A stretch of 64,000 bases of DNA. It comes from Streptomyces akebiae (lineage in GTDB: Bacteria > Actinomycetota > Actinomycetes > Streptomycetales > Streptomycetaceae). The notes beneath the pieces were generated by a model, which was not told the DNA's origin, searched no databases, and saw only the letters and a program-made list of their open reading frames with translations. The stretch lies in contig NZ_CP080647.1 in assembly GCF_019599145.1 (NCBI RefSeq), forward strand, positions 9,610,001 to 9,674,000, given 5' to 3'. The position numbers and the translations under genes were made by a program. This document shows positions 55,778 through 64,000 of this stretch, one piece after another (positions within the stretch are counted from its first letter, which is position 1; every line of letters begins with the position of its first letter).

Positions 55778-56629
55778 GTGAAACTGCTACGCGTCGGCGC
55801 CCCGGGAGAGGAGCGGCCCGCCGTCCGCGGTGACGACGGCCGGCTGCTGGACCTGTCCTCCGTGGCCCTGGACATCGACGGCGCCTTCCTCGCCTCCGGC
55901 GGAGTCGACCGGGCCCGCGCGGCAGTCGAGGCGGGCACACTGCCCGAGCTGGACCCCGAGGGCCTGCGCGTCGGCGCCCCCGTCGCCCGCCCCGGCAAGG
56001 TCATCTGCGTCGGGCTGAACTACCGCGACCACGCCGCCGAGACCGGCGCCGCGATCCCGCCCCGCCCCGTGGTCTTCATGAAGGACCCGGGCACGGTCGT
56101 CGGCCCGTACGACGAGGTGCTGATCCCGCGCGGCTCGGTCAGGACCGACTGGGAGGTCGAGCTGGGGGTCGTCATCGGACGGCCGGCCCGCTATCTGGAG
56201 GGCCCCGGGGAGGCCGCCGGGGTGATCGCCGGGTACGTGGTCAGCCATGACGTCTCCGAGCGCGAGTTCCAGCTGGAGTACTCCTCGCAGTGGGACCTCG
56301 GCAAGTCCTGCGAGACCTTCAACCCCATGGGGCCCTGGCTGGTCACCGCCGACGAGGTCGGTGATCCGCAGGACCTTGGGCTGCGCCTGAGCGTCAACGG
56401 CGTCAAGCGCCAGCAAGGGCACACCCGCGACATGATCTTCCCGGTCCACGAGATCGTGGCGTACCTCAGCCGGTACATGGTCCTTCAGCCCGGCGACGTG
56501 ATCAACACCGGTACGCCCGCGGGCGTCGCCCTCGGCCTGCCCGGCACCCCCTATCTCCGCCCCGGTGACACCGTCGAGCTGGAGATCGACGGGCTCGGGA
56601 GCCAGCGCCAGACCTTCGGCCAAGCGTGA
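55778..56629 (+). CDS. FAH-family hydrolase, probable 2,4-diketo-3-deoxy-L-fuconate hydrolase
   Basis: Protein of 283 residues. The fumarylacetoacetate-hydrolase core shows [41 protein letters not shown] (metal-binding acidic residues) and [12 protein letters not shown]. In the non-phosphorylative fucose pathway this enzyme makes pyruvate and L-lactate from the diketo acid. GTG 55778 has AAGGGAGC upstream. It overlaps the next gene region and heads a six-gene operon. Confidence 0.82.
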   Translation: MKLLRVGAPGEERPAVRGDDGRLLDLSSVALDIDGAFLASGGVDRARAAVEAGTLPELDPEGLRVGAPVARPGKVICVGLNYRDHAAETGAAIPPRPVVFMKDPGTVVGPYDEVLIPRGSVRTDWEVELGVVIGRPARYLEGPGEAAGVIAGYVVSHDVSEREFQLEYSSQWDLGKSCETFNPMGPWLVTADEVGDPQDLGLRLSVNGVKRQQGHTRDMIFPVHEIVAYLSRYMVLQPGDVINTGTPAGVALGLPGTPYLRPGDTVELEIDGLGSQRQTFGQA

Positions 56630-56640
56630 AAGGCACCCCC

Positions 56641-57990
56641 TTGAGCACCCCCGTGACTGCAACCCCCGCCCGGATCACCGCGGTCGACACCTACGACGTC
56701 CGGTTCCCCACCTCGCGGGAGCTGGACGGGTCGGACGCCATGAACCCGGACCCCGACTACTCCGCCGCCTACGTCGTGCTGCGCACCGACGCCGGAGACG
56801 GCCTCGAAGGCCACGGCTTCACCTTCACCATCGGCCGCGGCAACGACGTCCAGGTCGCCGCGATCGGCGCCCTGCGGCCCCACCTCCTCGGCCGCTCGGT
56901 CGACGAGCTGTGCGCCGACCCCGGCTCGGTCAATCGCGACCTGATCGGCGACAGCCAGCTGCGCTGGCTCGGCCCCGAGAAGGGCGTGATGCACATGGCC
57001 ATCGGCGCCGTCGTCAACGCCGTATGGGACCTGGCCGCCAAGCGCGCAGGCCGGCCCCTGTGGCGGCTGCTCGCGCACGCCGACCCCGAGTGGCTGGTCT
57101 CCCAGGTCGACTTCCGCTACATCGCCGACGCCCTCACCCCCGAGGACGCCCTCCGGCTGCTGCGCGAGGGCCGCACCGGGATCGCGGAGCGCGAGGCCAC
57201 GCTGCTTCGGCGCGGCTACCCCGGCTACACCACCTCACCGGGCTGGCTCGGCTACTCCGACGAGAAGCTCACCCGGCTGGCCAAGCAGGCCGTCGCCGAC
57301 GGCTTCACCCAGATCAAACTGAAGGTCGGCGCCGACCTCGCCGACGACGTCCGCCGGATGCGTACCGCCCGCGCCGCCGTCGGCGACGGCATCCGCATCG
57401 CCATCGACGCCAACCAGCGCTGGAACATCGACGAGGCGATCGAGTGGACCCGGGCCCTCGCCGACTTCGACCCGTACTGGATCGAGGAACCCACCAGCCC
57501 CGACGACATCCTCGGCCACGCCGCCGTCCGCCGGGGCGTCGCCCCGGTGAAGGTCGCCACCGGTGAACACGTCCAGAACCGCATCGTCTTCAAGCAACTC
57601 CTCCAGGCCGGCGCCCTCGACGTCCTCCAGATCGACGCCGCCCGCGTGGGCGGCGTCAACGAGAACCTGGCGATCCTGCTGCTCGCCGCGAAGTTCGGGG
57701 TCCCGGTCTGCCCGCACGCCGGCGGCGTGGGCCTGTGCGAACTGGTCCAGCACCTGTCGATGTTCGACTACCTGGCCCTCTCCGGCACCACCGACGACCG
57801 GGTCATCGAGTACGTCGACCACCTCCACGGGCACTTCACCGACCCCGTGGTGATGCGCGACGGTCACTACGTCGCCCCCCTGACCCCCGGCTTCTCCGCG
57901 ACCATGCACCCCGGGTCGCTCGCCGAATACCGTTACCCGGACGGCGCGTTCTGGGCCGCCGACCTCGCTGGACGGGAGGAAGTCGCATGA
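56641..57990 (+). CDS. Enolase-superfamily sugar acid dehydratase, probable L-fuconate dehydratase
   Basis: About 449 residues, mandelate-racemase subgroup. Catalytic and metal residues are all visible: TQIKLKVG (Lys acid/base), [10 protein letters not shown] (Asp), [10 protein letters not shown] (Glu), VATGEHVQN (Glu) and [10 protein letters not shown] (His). The sequence matches the fuconate dehydratase pattern well. TTG 56641 has GAAAGG 7 nt before it; GTG 56626, overlapping the previous stop by 4 bp, is the alternative. It removes water from L-fuconate to give 2-keto-3-deoxy-L-fuconate. Confidence 0.85.
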   Translation: MSTPVTATPARITAVDTYDVRFPTSRELDGSDAMNPDPDYSAAYVVLRTDAGDGLEGHGFTFTIGRGNDVQVAAIGALRPHLLGRSVDELCADPGSVNRDLIGDSQLRWLGPEKGVMHMAIGAVVNAVWDLAAKRAGRPLWRLLAHADPEWLVSQVDFRYIADALTPEDALRLLREGRTGIAEREATLLRRGYPGYTTSPGWLGYSDEKLTRLAKQAVADGFTQIKLKVGADLADDVRRMRTARAAVGDGIRIAIDANQRWNIDEAIEWTRALADFDPYWIEEPTSPDDILGHAAVRRGVAPVKVATGEHVQNRIVFKQLLQAGALDVLQIDAARVGGVNENLAILLLAAKFGVPVCPHAGGVGLCELVQHLSMFDYLALSGTTDDRVIEYVDHLHGHFTDPVVMRDGHYVAPLTPGFSATMHPGSLAEYRYPDGAFWAADLAGREEVA

Positions 57991-58751
57991 CCGACACAGG
58001 TGAGCTGACGGGACTCCGCGCGCTCGTCACCGGTGGCGCGTCCGGGATCGGGCTGGCCACGGCCCGGCTGCTGGCCGGGCGGGGCGCCTCCGTCGCCGTC
58101 CTCGACCTGGACCCCTCCGGCGCTTCGGCCCCGCTGCTCGGCCTCAAGGCCGACGTCTGCGACGACGCCTCCGTACGGGAGGGCGTCGCGGAGGCCGCCC
58201 GGCGGCTCGGCGGCCTGGACATCCTCGTCAACAACGCCGGCATCGGCGCGCAGGGCACCGTCGAGGACAACCCCGACCACCAGTGGCAGCGGGTCCTCGA
58301 CGTCAACGTCCTCGGCATGGTCCGCACCAGCCGCGCCGCCCTGCCGCATCTGCGGAACTCGTCTCACGCGGCGATCGTCAACACCTGCTCCATCGCCGCC
58401 ACCGCCGGCCTGCCGCAGCGGGCCCTGTACTCCGCCAGCAAGGGCGCGGTCCTCTCCCTGACCCTGGCCATGGCCGCCGACCACGTCCGTGAGGGCATCC
58501 GGGTCAACTGCGTCAACCCCGGCACCGCCGACACCCCCTGGGTCGGCCGGCTCCTCGACGCCGCCGACGACCCCGAGGCCGAGCGCGCCGCCCTCAACGC
58601 CCGCCAGCCCATGGGCCGGCTGGTGAGCGCCGACGAGGTCGCCGCCGCCATCGTCTACCTGGCGAGCCCCGCCGCGGCCTCCGTCACCGGCACCGCCCTC
58701 GCCGTGGACGGCGGTATGCAGGGTCTGCGGCTCCGCCCGGCGGGCTCATGA
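57987..58751 (+). CDS. SDR dehydrogenase, probable 2-keto-3-deoxy-L-fuconate dehydrogenase
   Basis: Classical short-chain dehydrogenase of 254 residues: NAD site [23 protein letters not shown] (about 84), and active-site Ser with YSASKGAVL. It overlaps both neighbours by 4 bp (ATGA). In the pathway it oxidises keto-deoxy-fuconate to the 2,4-diketo acid that the FAH protein cleaves. Assignment relies on operon context. Confidence 0.82.
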   Translation: MTDTGELTGLRALVTGGASGIGLATARLLAGRGASVAVLDLDPSGASAPLLGLKADVCDDASVREGVAEAARRLGGLDILVNNAGIGAQGTVEDNPDHQWQRVLDVNVLGMVRTSRAALPHLRNSSHAAIVNTCSIAATAGLPQRALYSASKGAVLSLTLAMAADHVREGIRVNCVNPGTADTPWVGRLLDAADDPEAERAALNARQPMGRLVSADEVAAAIVYLASPAAASVTGTALAVDGGMQGLRLRPAGS

Positions 58752-59746
58752 GGACCAGGACCCTCGGCCGCACCGAGGTCCGCGTCACCGAGCTGGCCTA
58801 CGGTGCCGCTGGCATCGGCAACCTCTTCCGCCCGGTGCCCGACGAGGTGGCGGCCGCCGCGATCGACGCCGCCTGGGACGCCGGGATCCGCACCTTCGAC
58901 ACCGCCCCCCACTACGGGCTCGGCCTGTCCGAACGACGCCTCGGCGCCGCGCTCCGGGACCGGCCCCGGGAGTCGTACACGATCTCCACCAAGGTCGGCC
59001 GACTGCTGGTGGAGAACGAGACCACCGGGGGCGACGACCTGGGAGACGGCTTCGCGGTCCCGGCGACCCACCGCCGCGTCTTCGACTTCACCGCCGACGG
59101 CGTCCTGCGCTCCCTGGAGGCCAGCCTGGCGCGGCTCGGTCTGGACCGGGTGGACGTGGTCCTCCTCCACGACCCCGACGACCACGTCGAGCAGGCCCTG
59201 AGGGAGGCCTACCCGGCGCTGGAGCGGCTGCGTGACGAGGGCGTCGTGGGCGCCATCGGGGTCGGCATGAACCAGTGCGCCGCACCCACCCGCTTCCTGC
59301 GTGAGACCGACATCGACGTGGTGCTGCTGGCCGGCCGCTACACCCTCCTCGAACAGGAGGGCCTGGCGGAACTGCTGCCCGAGGCCACCGCCCGGGGACG
59401 CAGCGTACTGATCGGCGGCGCCTTCAACTCCGGCCTGCTGATCGACCCGAAGCCGGGCGCCACCTACGACTACGCCCCCGTGCCGGTGCCCGTGCTCGAC
59501 CGCGCCCTGCGGCTGAGGGCCGTCACCGAACGCCACGGTGTACCGCTGCGCGGCGCGGCCCTGGCGTTCCCCTTCGCCCACCCGGCGGTCGCGGCCGTAC
59601 TGACGGGCGCCCGCTCCGCCGAGGAGGTGCGTGACACGGTCGACCTGCTCAGCCGTCCGATCCCTGCCGCACTCTGGGACGAGCTGCGCGCCGAGGGGCT
59701 GCTGAGCCCGGACATCCCCGTCCCGCAGCCGAAGGAGACGTCGTGA
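58748..59746 (+). CDS. Aldo/keto reductase, probable L-fucose 1-dehydrogenase
   Basis: Protein of 332 residues, D-threo-aldose 1-dehydrogenase group. The barrel starts LGRTEVRVTELAYGAAGIGN; the catalytic Tyr is in FDTAPHYGLGLSERRLG and a Lys in YTISTKVGRLL. It would oxidise L-fucose (or related sugars) to the lactone, the first catabolic step. ATG 58748 overlaps the SDR stop by 4 bp. Confidence 0.82.
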   Translation: MRTRTLGRTEVRVTELAYGAAGIGNLFRPVPDEVAAAAIDAAWDAGIRTFDTAPHYGLGLSERRLGAALRDRPRESYTISTKVGRLLVENETTGGDDLGDGFAVPATHRRVFDFTADGVLRSLEASLARLGLDRVDVVLLHDPDDHVEQALREAYPALERLRDEGVVGAIGVGMNQCAAPTRFLRETDIDVVLLAGRYTLLEQEGLAELLPEATARGRSVLIGGAFNSGLLIDPKPGATYDYAPVPVPVLDRALRLRAVTERHGVPLRGAALAFPFAHPAVAAVLTGARSAEEVRDTVDLLSRPIPAALWDELRAEGLLSPDIPVPQPKETS

Positions 59747-60054
59747 GGGTCGCCCTGCACACCAAGGTCCGCGCCGACCGCGTCGAGGAGTACGAGGCGG
59801 CCCACCGCGAGGTCCCCGGGGAACTGACCACCGCCATCCGCGCCGCCGGGGTGAGCCAGTGGACGATCTGGCGCAGCGGCACCGACCTCTTCCACCTGCT
59901 GGAGGTCGAGGACTACCCGGCGATGATCGCCGCACTGGAGAAACTGCCGGTCAACATCGCCTGGCAGGCCCGCATGGCCGAACTCCTCGACGTCGTCCAC
60001 GACTACTCGGCCGAGGGTTCCGACGCCGGACTGCCCGTGGTGTGGGAACTGTGA
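59743..60054 (+). CDS. Sugar mutarotase of the RhaM/FucM-like fold
   Basis: Ferredoxin-like protein of 103 residues, the L-rhamnose mutarotase family: RVALHTKVRADRVEEYEAAH, SQWTIWRSGTDLFHLLEVED and a C-terminal LPVVWEL. It interconverts anomers to feed the dehydrogenase. GTG 59743 overlaps the previous stop by 4 bp and its own stop overlaps the next GTG by 4 bp. Confidence 0.8.
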   Translation: MRVALHTKVRADRVEEYEAAHREVPGELTTAIRAAGVSQWTIWRSGTDLFHLLEVEDYPAMIAALEKLPVNIAWQARMAELLDVVHDYSAEGSDAGLPVVWEL

Positions 60055-60995
60055 CCGGCACGGACGACACAGGCGGCAGGACCGGCCCGCACGACACGAC
60101 CGGCACGGACGACACAGGCGGCCCGGATGACACAGACGACACGGACGCCTGGACGGTCGACGCCCACCACCACGTCTGGGACCTCTCCGTACGGGACCAG
60201 GACTGGATCACCGGGCCCGAACTGGCCCCGCTGCGTCGCGACTTCACCCTCCGCGAGCTGGAGTCCGCCGCGAGCGTCGCCGATGTCACCGCCACGGTCC
60301 TGGTGCAGACGATCACCGTGCCCGAGGAGACCCCCGAGTTCCTGGCCCTCGCCGCCCGCAGCGACGTGGTGGCCGGGGTCGTCGGCTGGACCGACCTCAC
60401 CTCTCCCGCCGTCGCCGACGCCCTGGCCGAACTGCGCGACGGCCCCGGCGGGGAGCACCTGGTGGGCATCCGTCACCAGGTACAGGGCGAACCCGACCCC
60501 CGCTGGCTGACCCGCCCCGACGTGCTGCGGGGCCTCGCCGCGGTCGCCGACGCGGGACTCGTCTACGACCTCCTGGTCACACCCCACCAGCTCCCGGCCG
60601 CCGTGGAGGCGGCGGCCCGCCTCCCCGGACTCACCTTCGTGCTCGACCACCTGGGGAAGCCGCCCATCGCCTCCGGCGAACTGGAGCCCTGGGCGGGGGA
60701 GATCCGACGGCTGGCGGCCCTGCCGAACACCGTGTGCAAGCTCTCCGGCCTGGTCACGGAGGCCGACTGGCACTCCTGGCGGGTCGCGGACCTCGTCCCG
60801 TACGCCCACACCGTGCTGGACGCCTTCGGCCCCGGGCGGCTGATGTACGGCTCCGACTGGCCGGTCTGCCGACTGGCCTCCGACTATGTCGAAGTCCTGC
60901 ACGTCGCCGACGCGTTGATGTCCGGACTCGGTGAGGCCGAACACCGGCAGGTCTTCGCGGGCACCGCCGTCCGCGTCTACGGCCTGCGGATCTGA
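60051..60995 (+). CDS. Amidohydrolase-family lactonase, probable L-fuconolactonase
   Basis: Protein of 314 residues. A Thr/Gly/Asp-rich N-terminal tail (about 1-33, repeats of TGTDDTGG) precedes the metal-dependent barrel: DAHHHVWDL (HxH), FVLDHLGKPP (His) and LMYGSDWPVCRL (Asp). It opens L-fuconolactone to L-fuconate. The tail is unusual and probably disordered. Its last 19 nt overlap the convergent cobalt-transporter ATPase gene. Confidence 0.83.
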   Translation: MTGTDDTGGRTGPHDTTGTDDTGGPDDTDDTDAWTVDAHHHVWDLSVRDQDWITGPELAPLRRDFTLRELESAASVADVTATVLVQTITVPEETPEFLALAARSDVVAGVVGWTDLTSPAVADALAELRDGPGGEHLVGIRHQVQGEPDPRWLTRPDVLRGLAAVADAGLVYDLLVTPHQLPAAVEAAARLPGLTFVLDHLGKPPIASGELEPWAGEIRRLAALPNTVCKLSGLVTEADWHSWRVADLVPYAHTVLDAFGPGRLMYGSDWPVCRLASDYVEVLHVADALMSGLGEAEHRQVFAGTAVRVYGLRI

Positions 60996-61858
60996 GGCTG
61001 CGGCAGGAACGACCCCGGCCCGGTGTCCGACCCCGCCAGGGCCGCCAACTCGTCCGGTGTGCGTGGGCCGGCTTCCTCCTCCGCCAACAGCCCCCGCTCG
61101 CGCAGGAGTCGGGCGACCGCGACACCCCAGGGGAGCCGAAGCCCCGCCTGCTGGAGGAGATCCGTGCGGGCGAGCATCTCGGCCACCGGGCCCGTGCGCG
61201 CGCCGGACGGGGTGAGCAGCGCCGCGTCGTCGGCCCAGCGCAGCGCGAGGTCGACGTCATGGGTGGCCATCACGACGGTGGTGCCGGACCGGCGCAGCTC
61301 GTCCAGGGTGGCCAGGAGCCTCTCCTGCCCGTCGGGGTCGAGCCCGGCGGTCGGCTCGTCCAGGATCAGGACCCGGGGCCGCATCGCGACCGCCCCGGCG
61401 ATGGCGGTCCGCTTGCGCTGGCCGTAGGAGAGCAGATGGGTCGGCCGGTCGGCGAGGGCGGCGATACCGAGCGCGCCGAGCGCCTCGTCCACCCGGTCCC
61501 TCACCTGCGCGTCGGGCAGCCCGAGGTTCAGCGGCCCGAACGACACGTCCTGCGCGACGGACGCCGCGAAGAGCTGGTCGTCCGGGTCCTGGACGACCAG
61601 CTGGACCGTCGTCCGCAGCCGGGTGAGGCCCTTGCGGTCGTACGTCACCGGCCGCCCCTCGACCGTCAACTCGCCCGTACGGGGCCGAAGTCCGCCGCTG
61701 AGCAGCCGCATCAGCGTGGTCTTGCCGCTGCCGTTGCGGCCCAGCAGGGCGAGCGCGCGCCCCTCGCGCACCTCGAAGTCGAGGTCGCTGAGCACGGCCG
61801 GTCCGTCCTCGTACGCGAACGACGCGCCCCGCAGGGCGACGAGCACGGGCTCGCTCAT
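60977..61858 (-). CDS. cbiO: ECF transporter ATPase, cobalt type
   Basis: Protein of 293 residues: Walker A GRNGSGKTT (about 40), ECF-specific VQDPDDQLFAASVAQDVSFG, signature LSYGQRKRTAIAGAVA, Walker B VLILDEPTAGLD and H-loop ATHDVDLA. It energises the CbiMNQ cobalt importer. ATG 61858 overlaps cbiQ by 4 bp. The C-terminal 80 residues form the usual extra domain. Confidence 0.88.
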   Translation of the reverse strand: MSEPVLVALRGASFAYEDGPAVLSDLDFEVREGRALALLGRNGSGKTTLMRLLSGGLRPRTGELTVEGRPVTYDRKGLTRLRTTVQLVVQDPDDQLFAASVAQDVSFGPLNLGLPDAQVRDRVDEALGALGIAALADRPTHLLSYGQRKRTAIAGAVAMRPRVLILDEPTAGLDPDGQERLLATLDELRRSGTTVVMATHDVDLALRWADDAALLTPSGARTGPVAEMLARTDLLQQAGLRLPWGVAVARLLRERGLLAEEEAGPRTPDELAALAGSDTGPGSFLPQPQIRRP

Positions 61859-62604
61859 GTCAGCGGCCTTTCCAGAACGAAGGTGAGGGCGACCAGGGCC
61901 GCGAGGAGCGCGACACTGGCCGTGGTGAAGCGCACGGAGACCCGGGCCTCGGGCACCAGGACGCGCAGGGTGCCGTCGTACCCGCGTCCGGCGAGCCCGG
62001 TCTGCAGCCGCGCCGCCCGGTCGAAGGCCCGTACGAACGCGGTGGCGCCGAGCCCGGCGAGGGAACGCCAGGTGGCGGCCCGGGTGGTGTGCCCCAGCCG
62101 GGCCGCCTGCGCCTCCCGGATCCGGCGCACGGAGTCCAGGAGCAGGAAGCTCATCCGGTAGGTCACGAGGGCCACGTCCACGACCGGCGCCGGCACCCCG
62201 GCCCGCACGAGCCGGGGCAGCAGGTCCGACATGGGAGTGGTGAAGGCGAACAGGAGGACGCCGAGGGAGGCGGCCGAGGTGCGCAGCAACAGCTCCCCGG
62301 CATGCACCGGCCCGCCGACGGCCGGGGTGACGAACCCGTCCGGCCCGCCCACCTGAACGAGCAGCGGCAGCGCGCCGGTCACGCAGAAGCCCAACGGCAC
62401 CCGGTAGGCCCGCCACAGCCGACGGCCGGGCACGCCCGCGGGGCCCAGCAGCACCACGAGCGCGGTCAGCAGGACCAGAGCCGCGCCGGGCCAGGGCGGC
62501 AGGGAGATCGCCAGCACGGTGAGGCCGAGACCGAGCACGGCCTTGTCCACGGGATGGCGGCGGCGCCAGCGACTGCTGTGCGCCGCCGCGTCGATCGGCA
62601 GCAC
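61855..62604 (-). CDS. cbiQ: ECF transporter transmembrane component, cobalt type
   Basis: Membrane protein of 249 residues with about five to six helices. The coupling helices carry the family Ala-Arg-Gly-type motifs, seen here as REAQAARLGHTTRAATW and RAARLQTGLAGRGYDG. It links the ATPase to CbiM/CbiN. GTG 62604 is 5 nt after the cbiN stop. Confidence 0.87.
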   Translation of the reverse strand: MLPIDAAAHSSRWRRRHPVDKAVLGLGLTVLAISLPPWPGAALVLLTALVVLLGPAGVPGRRLWRAYRVPLGFCVTGALPLLVQVGGPDGFVTPAVGGPVHAGELLLRTSAASLGVLLFAFTTPMSDLLPRLVRAGVPAPVVDVALVTYRMSFLLLDSVRRIREAQAARLGHTTRAATWRSLAGLGATAFVRAFDRAARLQTGLAGRGYDGTLRVLVPEARVSVRFTTASVALLAALVALTFVLERPLT

Positions 62605-62609
62605 CCGGG

Positions 62610-63146
62610 TCAGCCCCGCCCGGCGGAGGACTCCCCGGAGCCACCGGACGAGCCTTCGTCGCCGGATGCGCCGGATGCGCCGGATGCGCCGGATGCGCCG
62701 GATGCGCCCTTCGAGGCCGCCGCGGCGGCCGGGGCACTCGCCGCCGCCGTGGCCGCCGCCCTCGCCGTGGACGCCGCGACCGCCACGTCCACCGGCTTGG
62801 CCGGAGCCGTGTCGGCCTCCCCGGCCGCGTCGAGCAGTGCCCGGGCCCGGGCCTCGCCCTGGCGTCGACCCCGGTGGATGCCGAAGTAGTAGGCGAGGAC
62901 CCCCGCGCCGAGGGCGGCCTGGAGGGAGAAGAGTGCCGACTCGATCTCACCGGACGGCGGTTCGTAGAGAGGGGAGAACCACGGCTCGTAGTCCGGCTCT
63001 ATCTCCGTGATCGCCGTCTCCGCCTCGCCGTCGGCGCCCGTGAAGGGCTCCTCCTTGTGGTCGCCGAGGCCGAGGGCCAGCGGCAGGACGGCGAGTGCGG
63101 CCACGGCGAGCAGCAGCAGTGCGTTGATCTTCGTGTTCCGCTTCAT
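62610..63146 (-). CDS. cbiN: Cobalt transporter subunit CbiN with a long low-complexity tail
   Basis: Protein of 178 residues. The first 100 are normal CbiN: two helices ([20 protein letters not shown] and [20 protein letters not shown]) around a loop with [20 protein letters not shown]. The remaining 78 residues are an added Ala/Ser/Gly-rich cytoplasmic tail ending in Gly-Ala-Ser repeats; typical CbiN stops near residue 100. It overlaps cbiM by 4 bp. Confidence 0.85.
   Translation of the reverse strand: MKRNTKINALLLLAVAALAVLPLALGLGDHKEEPFTGADGEAETAITEIEPDYEPWFSPLYEPPSGEIESALFSLQAALGAGVLAYYFGIHRGRRQGEARARALLDAAGEADTAPAKPVDVAVAASTARAAATAAASAPAAAAASKGASGASGASGASGASGDEGSSGGSGESSAGRG
62661..62705. 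repeat. Five 9-bp repeats in the cbiN tail
   Basis: GCCGGATGC five times in tandem, encoding Ala-Ser-Gly units on the leftward strand. In-frame length variation between strains is likely. Confidence 0.8.
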
Positions 63147-63862
63147 CGGGCCACCGCCTTGTTCCCGGTCTCCGTCCCGGCCCCGGCGCGGCTCTGCCCG
63201 CCGGTCAGGAGCACGCCGAGCCGGGTCAGTTCGCCCTTGCTCGACTGCACCAGCAGACGCATCACCAACACCGTGAGCAGACCTTCGCTGACCGCGAGCG
63301 GGATCTGGGTGACGGCGAAGATGGAGCCGAACTTGCCGAGCGCGCCCAGGAAGCCGCTGCTCGGGTCGGGGAAGGCGAGCGCCAACTGCACGCTGGTGAC
63401 GCAGTAGGTGACCAGGTCGGCGAAGAACGCGCCGAAGAACACCGTCACCATCAGCGGCACGCCGAAGCGTCGTAGCAGCCGGTAGACACCGTAACCCGCC
63501 CAGGGGCCGACGATCGCCATCGAGAAGACGTTGGCGCCGAGCGTGGTCAGACCGCCGTGGGCGAGCAACAGTGCCTGGAAGAGCAGGGTGATGGTGCCGA
63601 GCACCGCCATGATCGGCGGCCGGAACAGGATGGCACCGAGGCCGGTGCCGGTGGGGTGGGAGCAACTCCCGGTGACCGACGGGAGCTTCAGCGCGGACAG
63701 AACGAAGGTGAAGGCCCCCGAGGCGCCGAGCAGCAGCGTGCTCTCGGGATGCTCCCTGACCTCACGGGTGAGTGCCCTGACTCCGTGGACGACGAACGGC
63801 GCGGACGCGACGCCCCAGGCGATCGCGTGCGCCGGAGGAAGGAAACCCTCGGCTATGTGCAT
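63143..63862 (-). CDS. cbiM: Cobalt transporter substrate-binding membrane protein CbiM
   Basis: Protein of 239 residues with about seven helices. It starts [18 protein letters not shown], whose N-terminal Met-His-Ile loop chelates the metal; [16 protein letters not shown] supplies further metal ligands. A cobalamin riboswitch directly upstream identifies the metal as cobalt rather than nickel. First gene of cbiMNQO. Confidence 0.92.
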   Translation of the reverse strand: MHIAEGFLPPAHAIAWGVASAPFVVHGVRALTREVREHPESTLLLGASGAFTFVLSALKLPSVTGSCSHPTGTGLGAILFRPPIMAVLGTITLLFQALLLAHGGLTTLGANVFSMAIVGPWAGYGVYRLLRRFGVPLMVTVFFGAFFADLVTYCVTSVQLALAFPDPSSGFLGALGKFGSIFAVTQIPLAVSEGLLTVLVMRLLVQSSKGELTRLGVLLTGGQSRAGAGTETGNKAVAR

Positions 63863-63904
63863 GGCTCAGCAGACCCTCTCCAGCACCTCGTGGATGGTTG
63901 ACGC

Positions 63905-64000
63905 GCCTTGGCCGGTCTCCTGGCTTACGGGTGACACCGCCCGTGCTCCGCCTTCCCGGGTCCGAAGACCCAGTGGCTGTCCGTGAGGACCGGAGCCGGA
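63905..64000 (-). promoter_or_regulatory. Cobalamin riboswitch, 3' part (runs off the window)
   Basis: On the leftward strand the RNA contains GCCACTG (complement of 63971-63977), GGGAAGGCGG and GCCAGGAGACCGGCC (complement of 63910-63924), the conserved blocks of the adenosylcobalamin aptamer. It ends 48 nt before cbiM and would switch off cobalt import when vitamin B12 is plentiful. The 5' part lies beyond 64000. Confidence 0.88.

Overview
The window is chromosomal DNA of an actinomycete, almost certainly a Streptomyces or close relative. It is very GC-rich with strong third-position G/C bias, uses many GTG starts, and is full of 4-bp ATGA/GTGA gene overlaps. Its gene content fits the genus: a DUF485/SSS symporter pair, a DhaM made only of the EIIA domain, a GH75 chitosanase and NarL-type two-component pairs. 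I see no rRNA, tRNA, CRISPR array or intact insertion sequence.

Layout. 1-6.2 kb: the end of uppP, then an operon for Asn/Asp/Gln use (FadR-type regulator, Asn permease, asparaginase, aspartase, glutaminase) closed by a strong hairpin. 6.3-18.3 kb: envelope and housekeeping genes (MptB-like glycosyltransferase, D,D-carboxypeptidase, a short second Rho factor, LTA-synthase-like sulfatase, GH13 glucosidase, methyltransferase, three serine hydrolases). 18.4-24.7 kb: acetate-type symporter operon with a promoter overlapped by an inverted repeat, a membrane protein, a molybdo-oxidoreductase plus flavoreductase, a GNAT enzyme, and a PrmC-related methyltransferase behind a tiny leader ORF. 24.8-32.9 kb: FadH-type dienoyl-CoA reductase with a perfect palindrome upstream and a PadR regulator downstream, secreted proteins, chitosanase and dhaKLM.

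32.9-47.8 kb is the most unusual part. A leftward operon encodes an 89-residue Ala-rich, Cys-free peptide, an HTTM-alpha/beta-hydrolase fusion, a DUF5819 protein, a 41-residue one-helix protein, an ABC exporter, a 63-residue membrane protein, a methyltransferase and an epoxide hydrolase. An HTTM protein, a small SdpA-like protein and a small precursor recall Bacillus SdpABC, which makes the SDP toxin. I propose an undescribed SDP-like peptide system. A phytoene-desaturase-like flavoprotein, two histidine kinase/response regulator pairs and an HTH-only LuxR protein lie immediately upstream. The island is bracketed by a truncated (33.7 kb) and an intact (48.0 kb) DUF418-type gene in the same orientation.

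49.5-61.0 kb: a secreted beta-propeller phytase, then a complete non-phosphorylative L-fucose (or similar sugar) locus with ABC importer, FCD repressor and six catabolic enzymes, arranged divergently around two good promoters and three copies of a 15-bp operator. 61-64 kb: a cobalt ECF transporter (cbiMNQO order) under a cobalamin riboswitch that runs off the window end.
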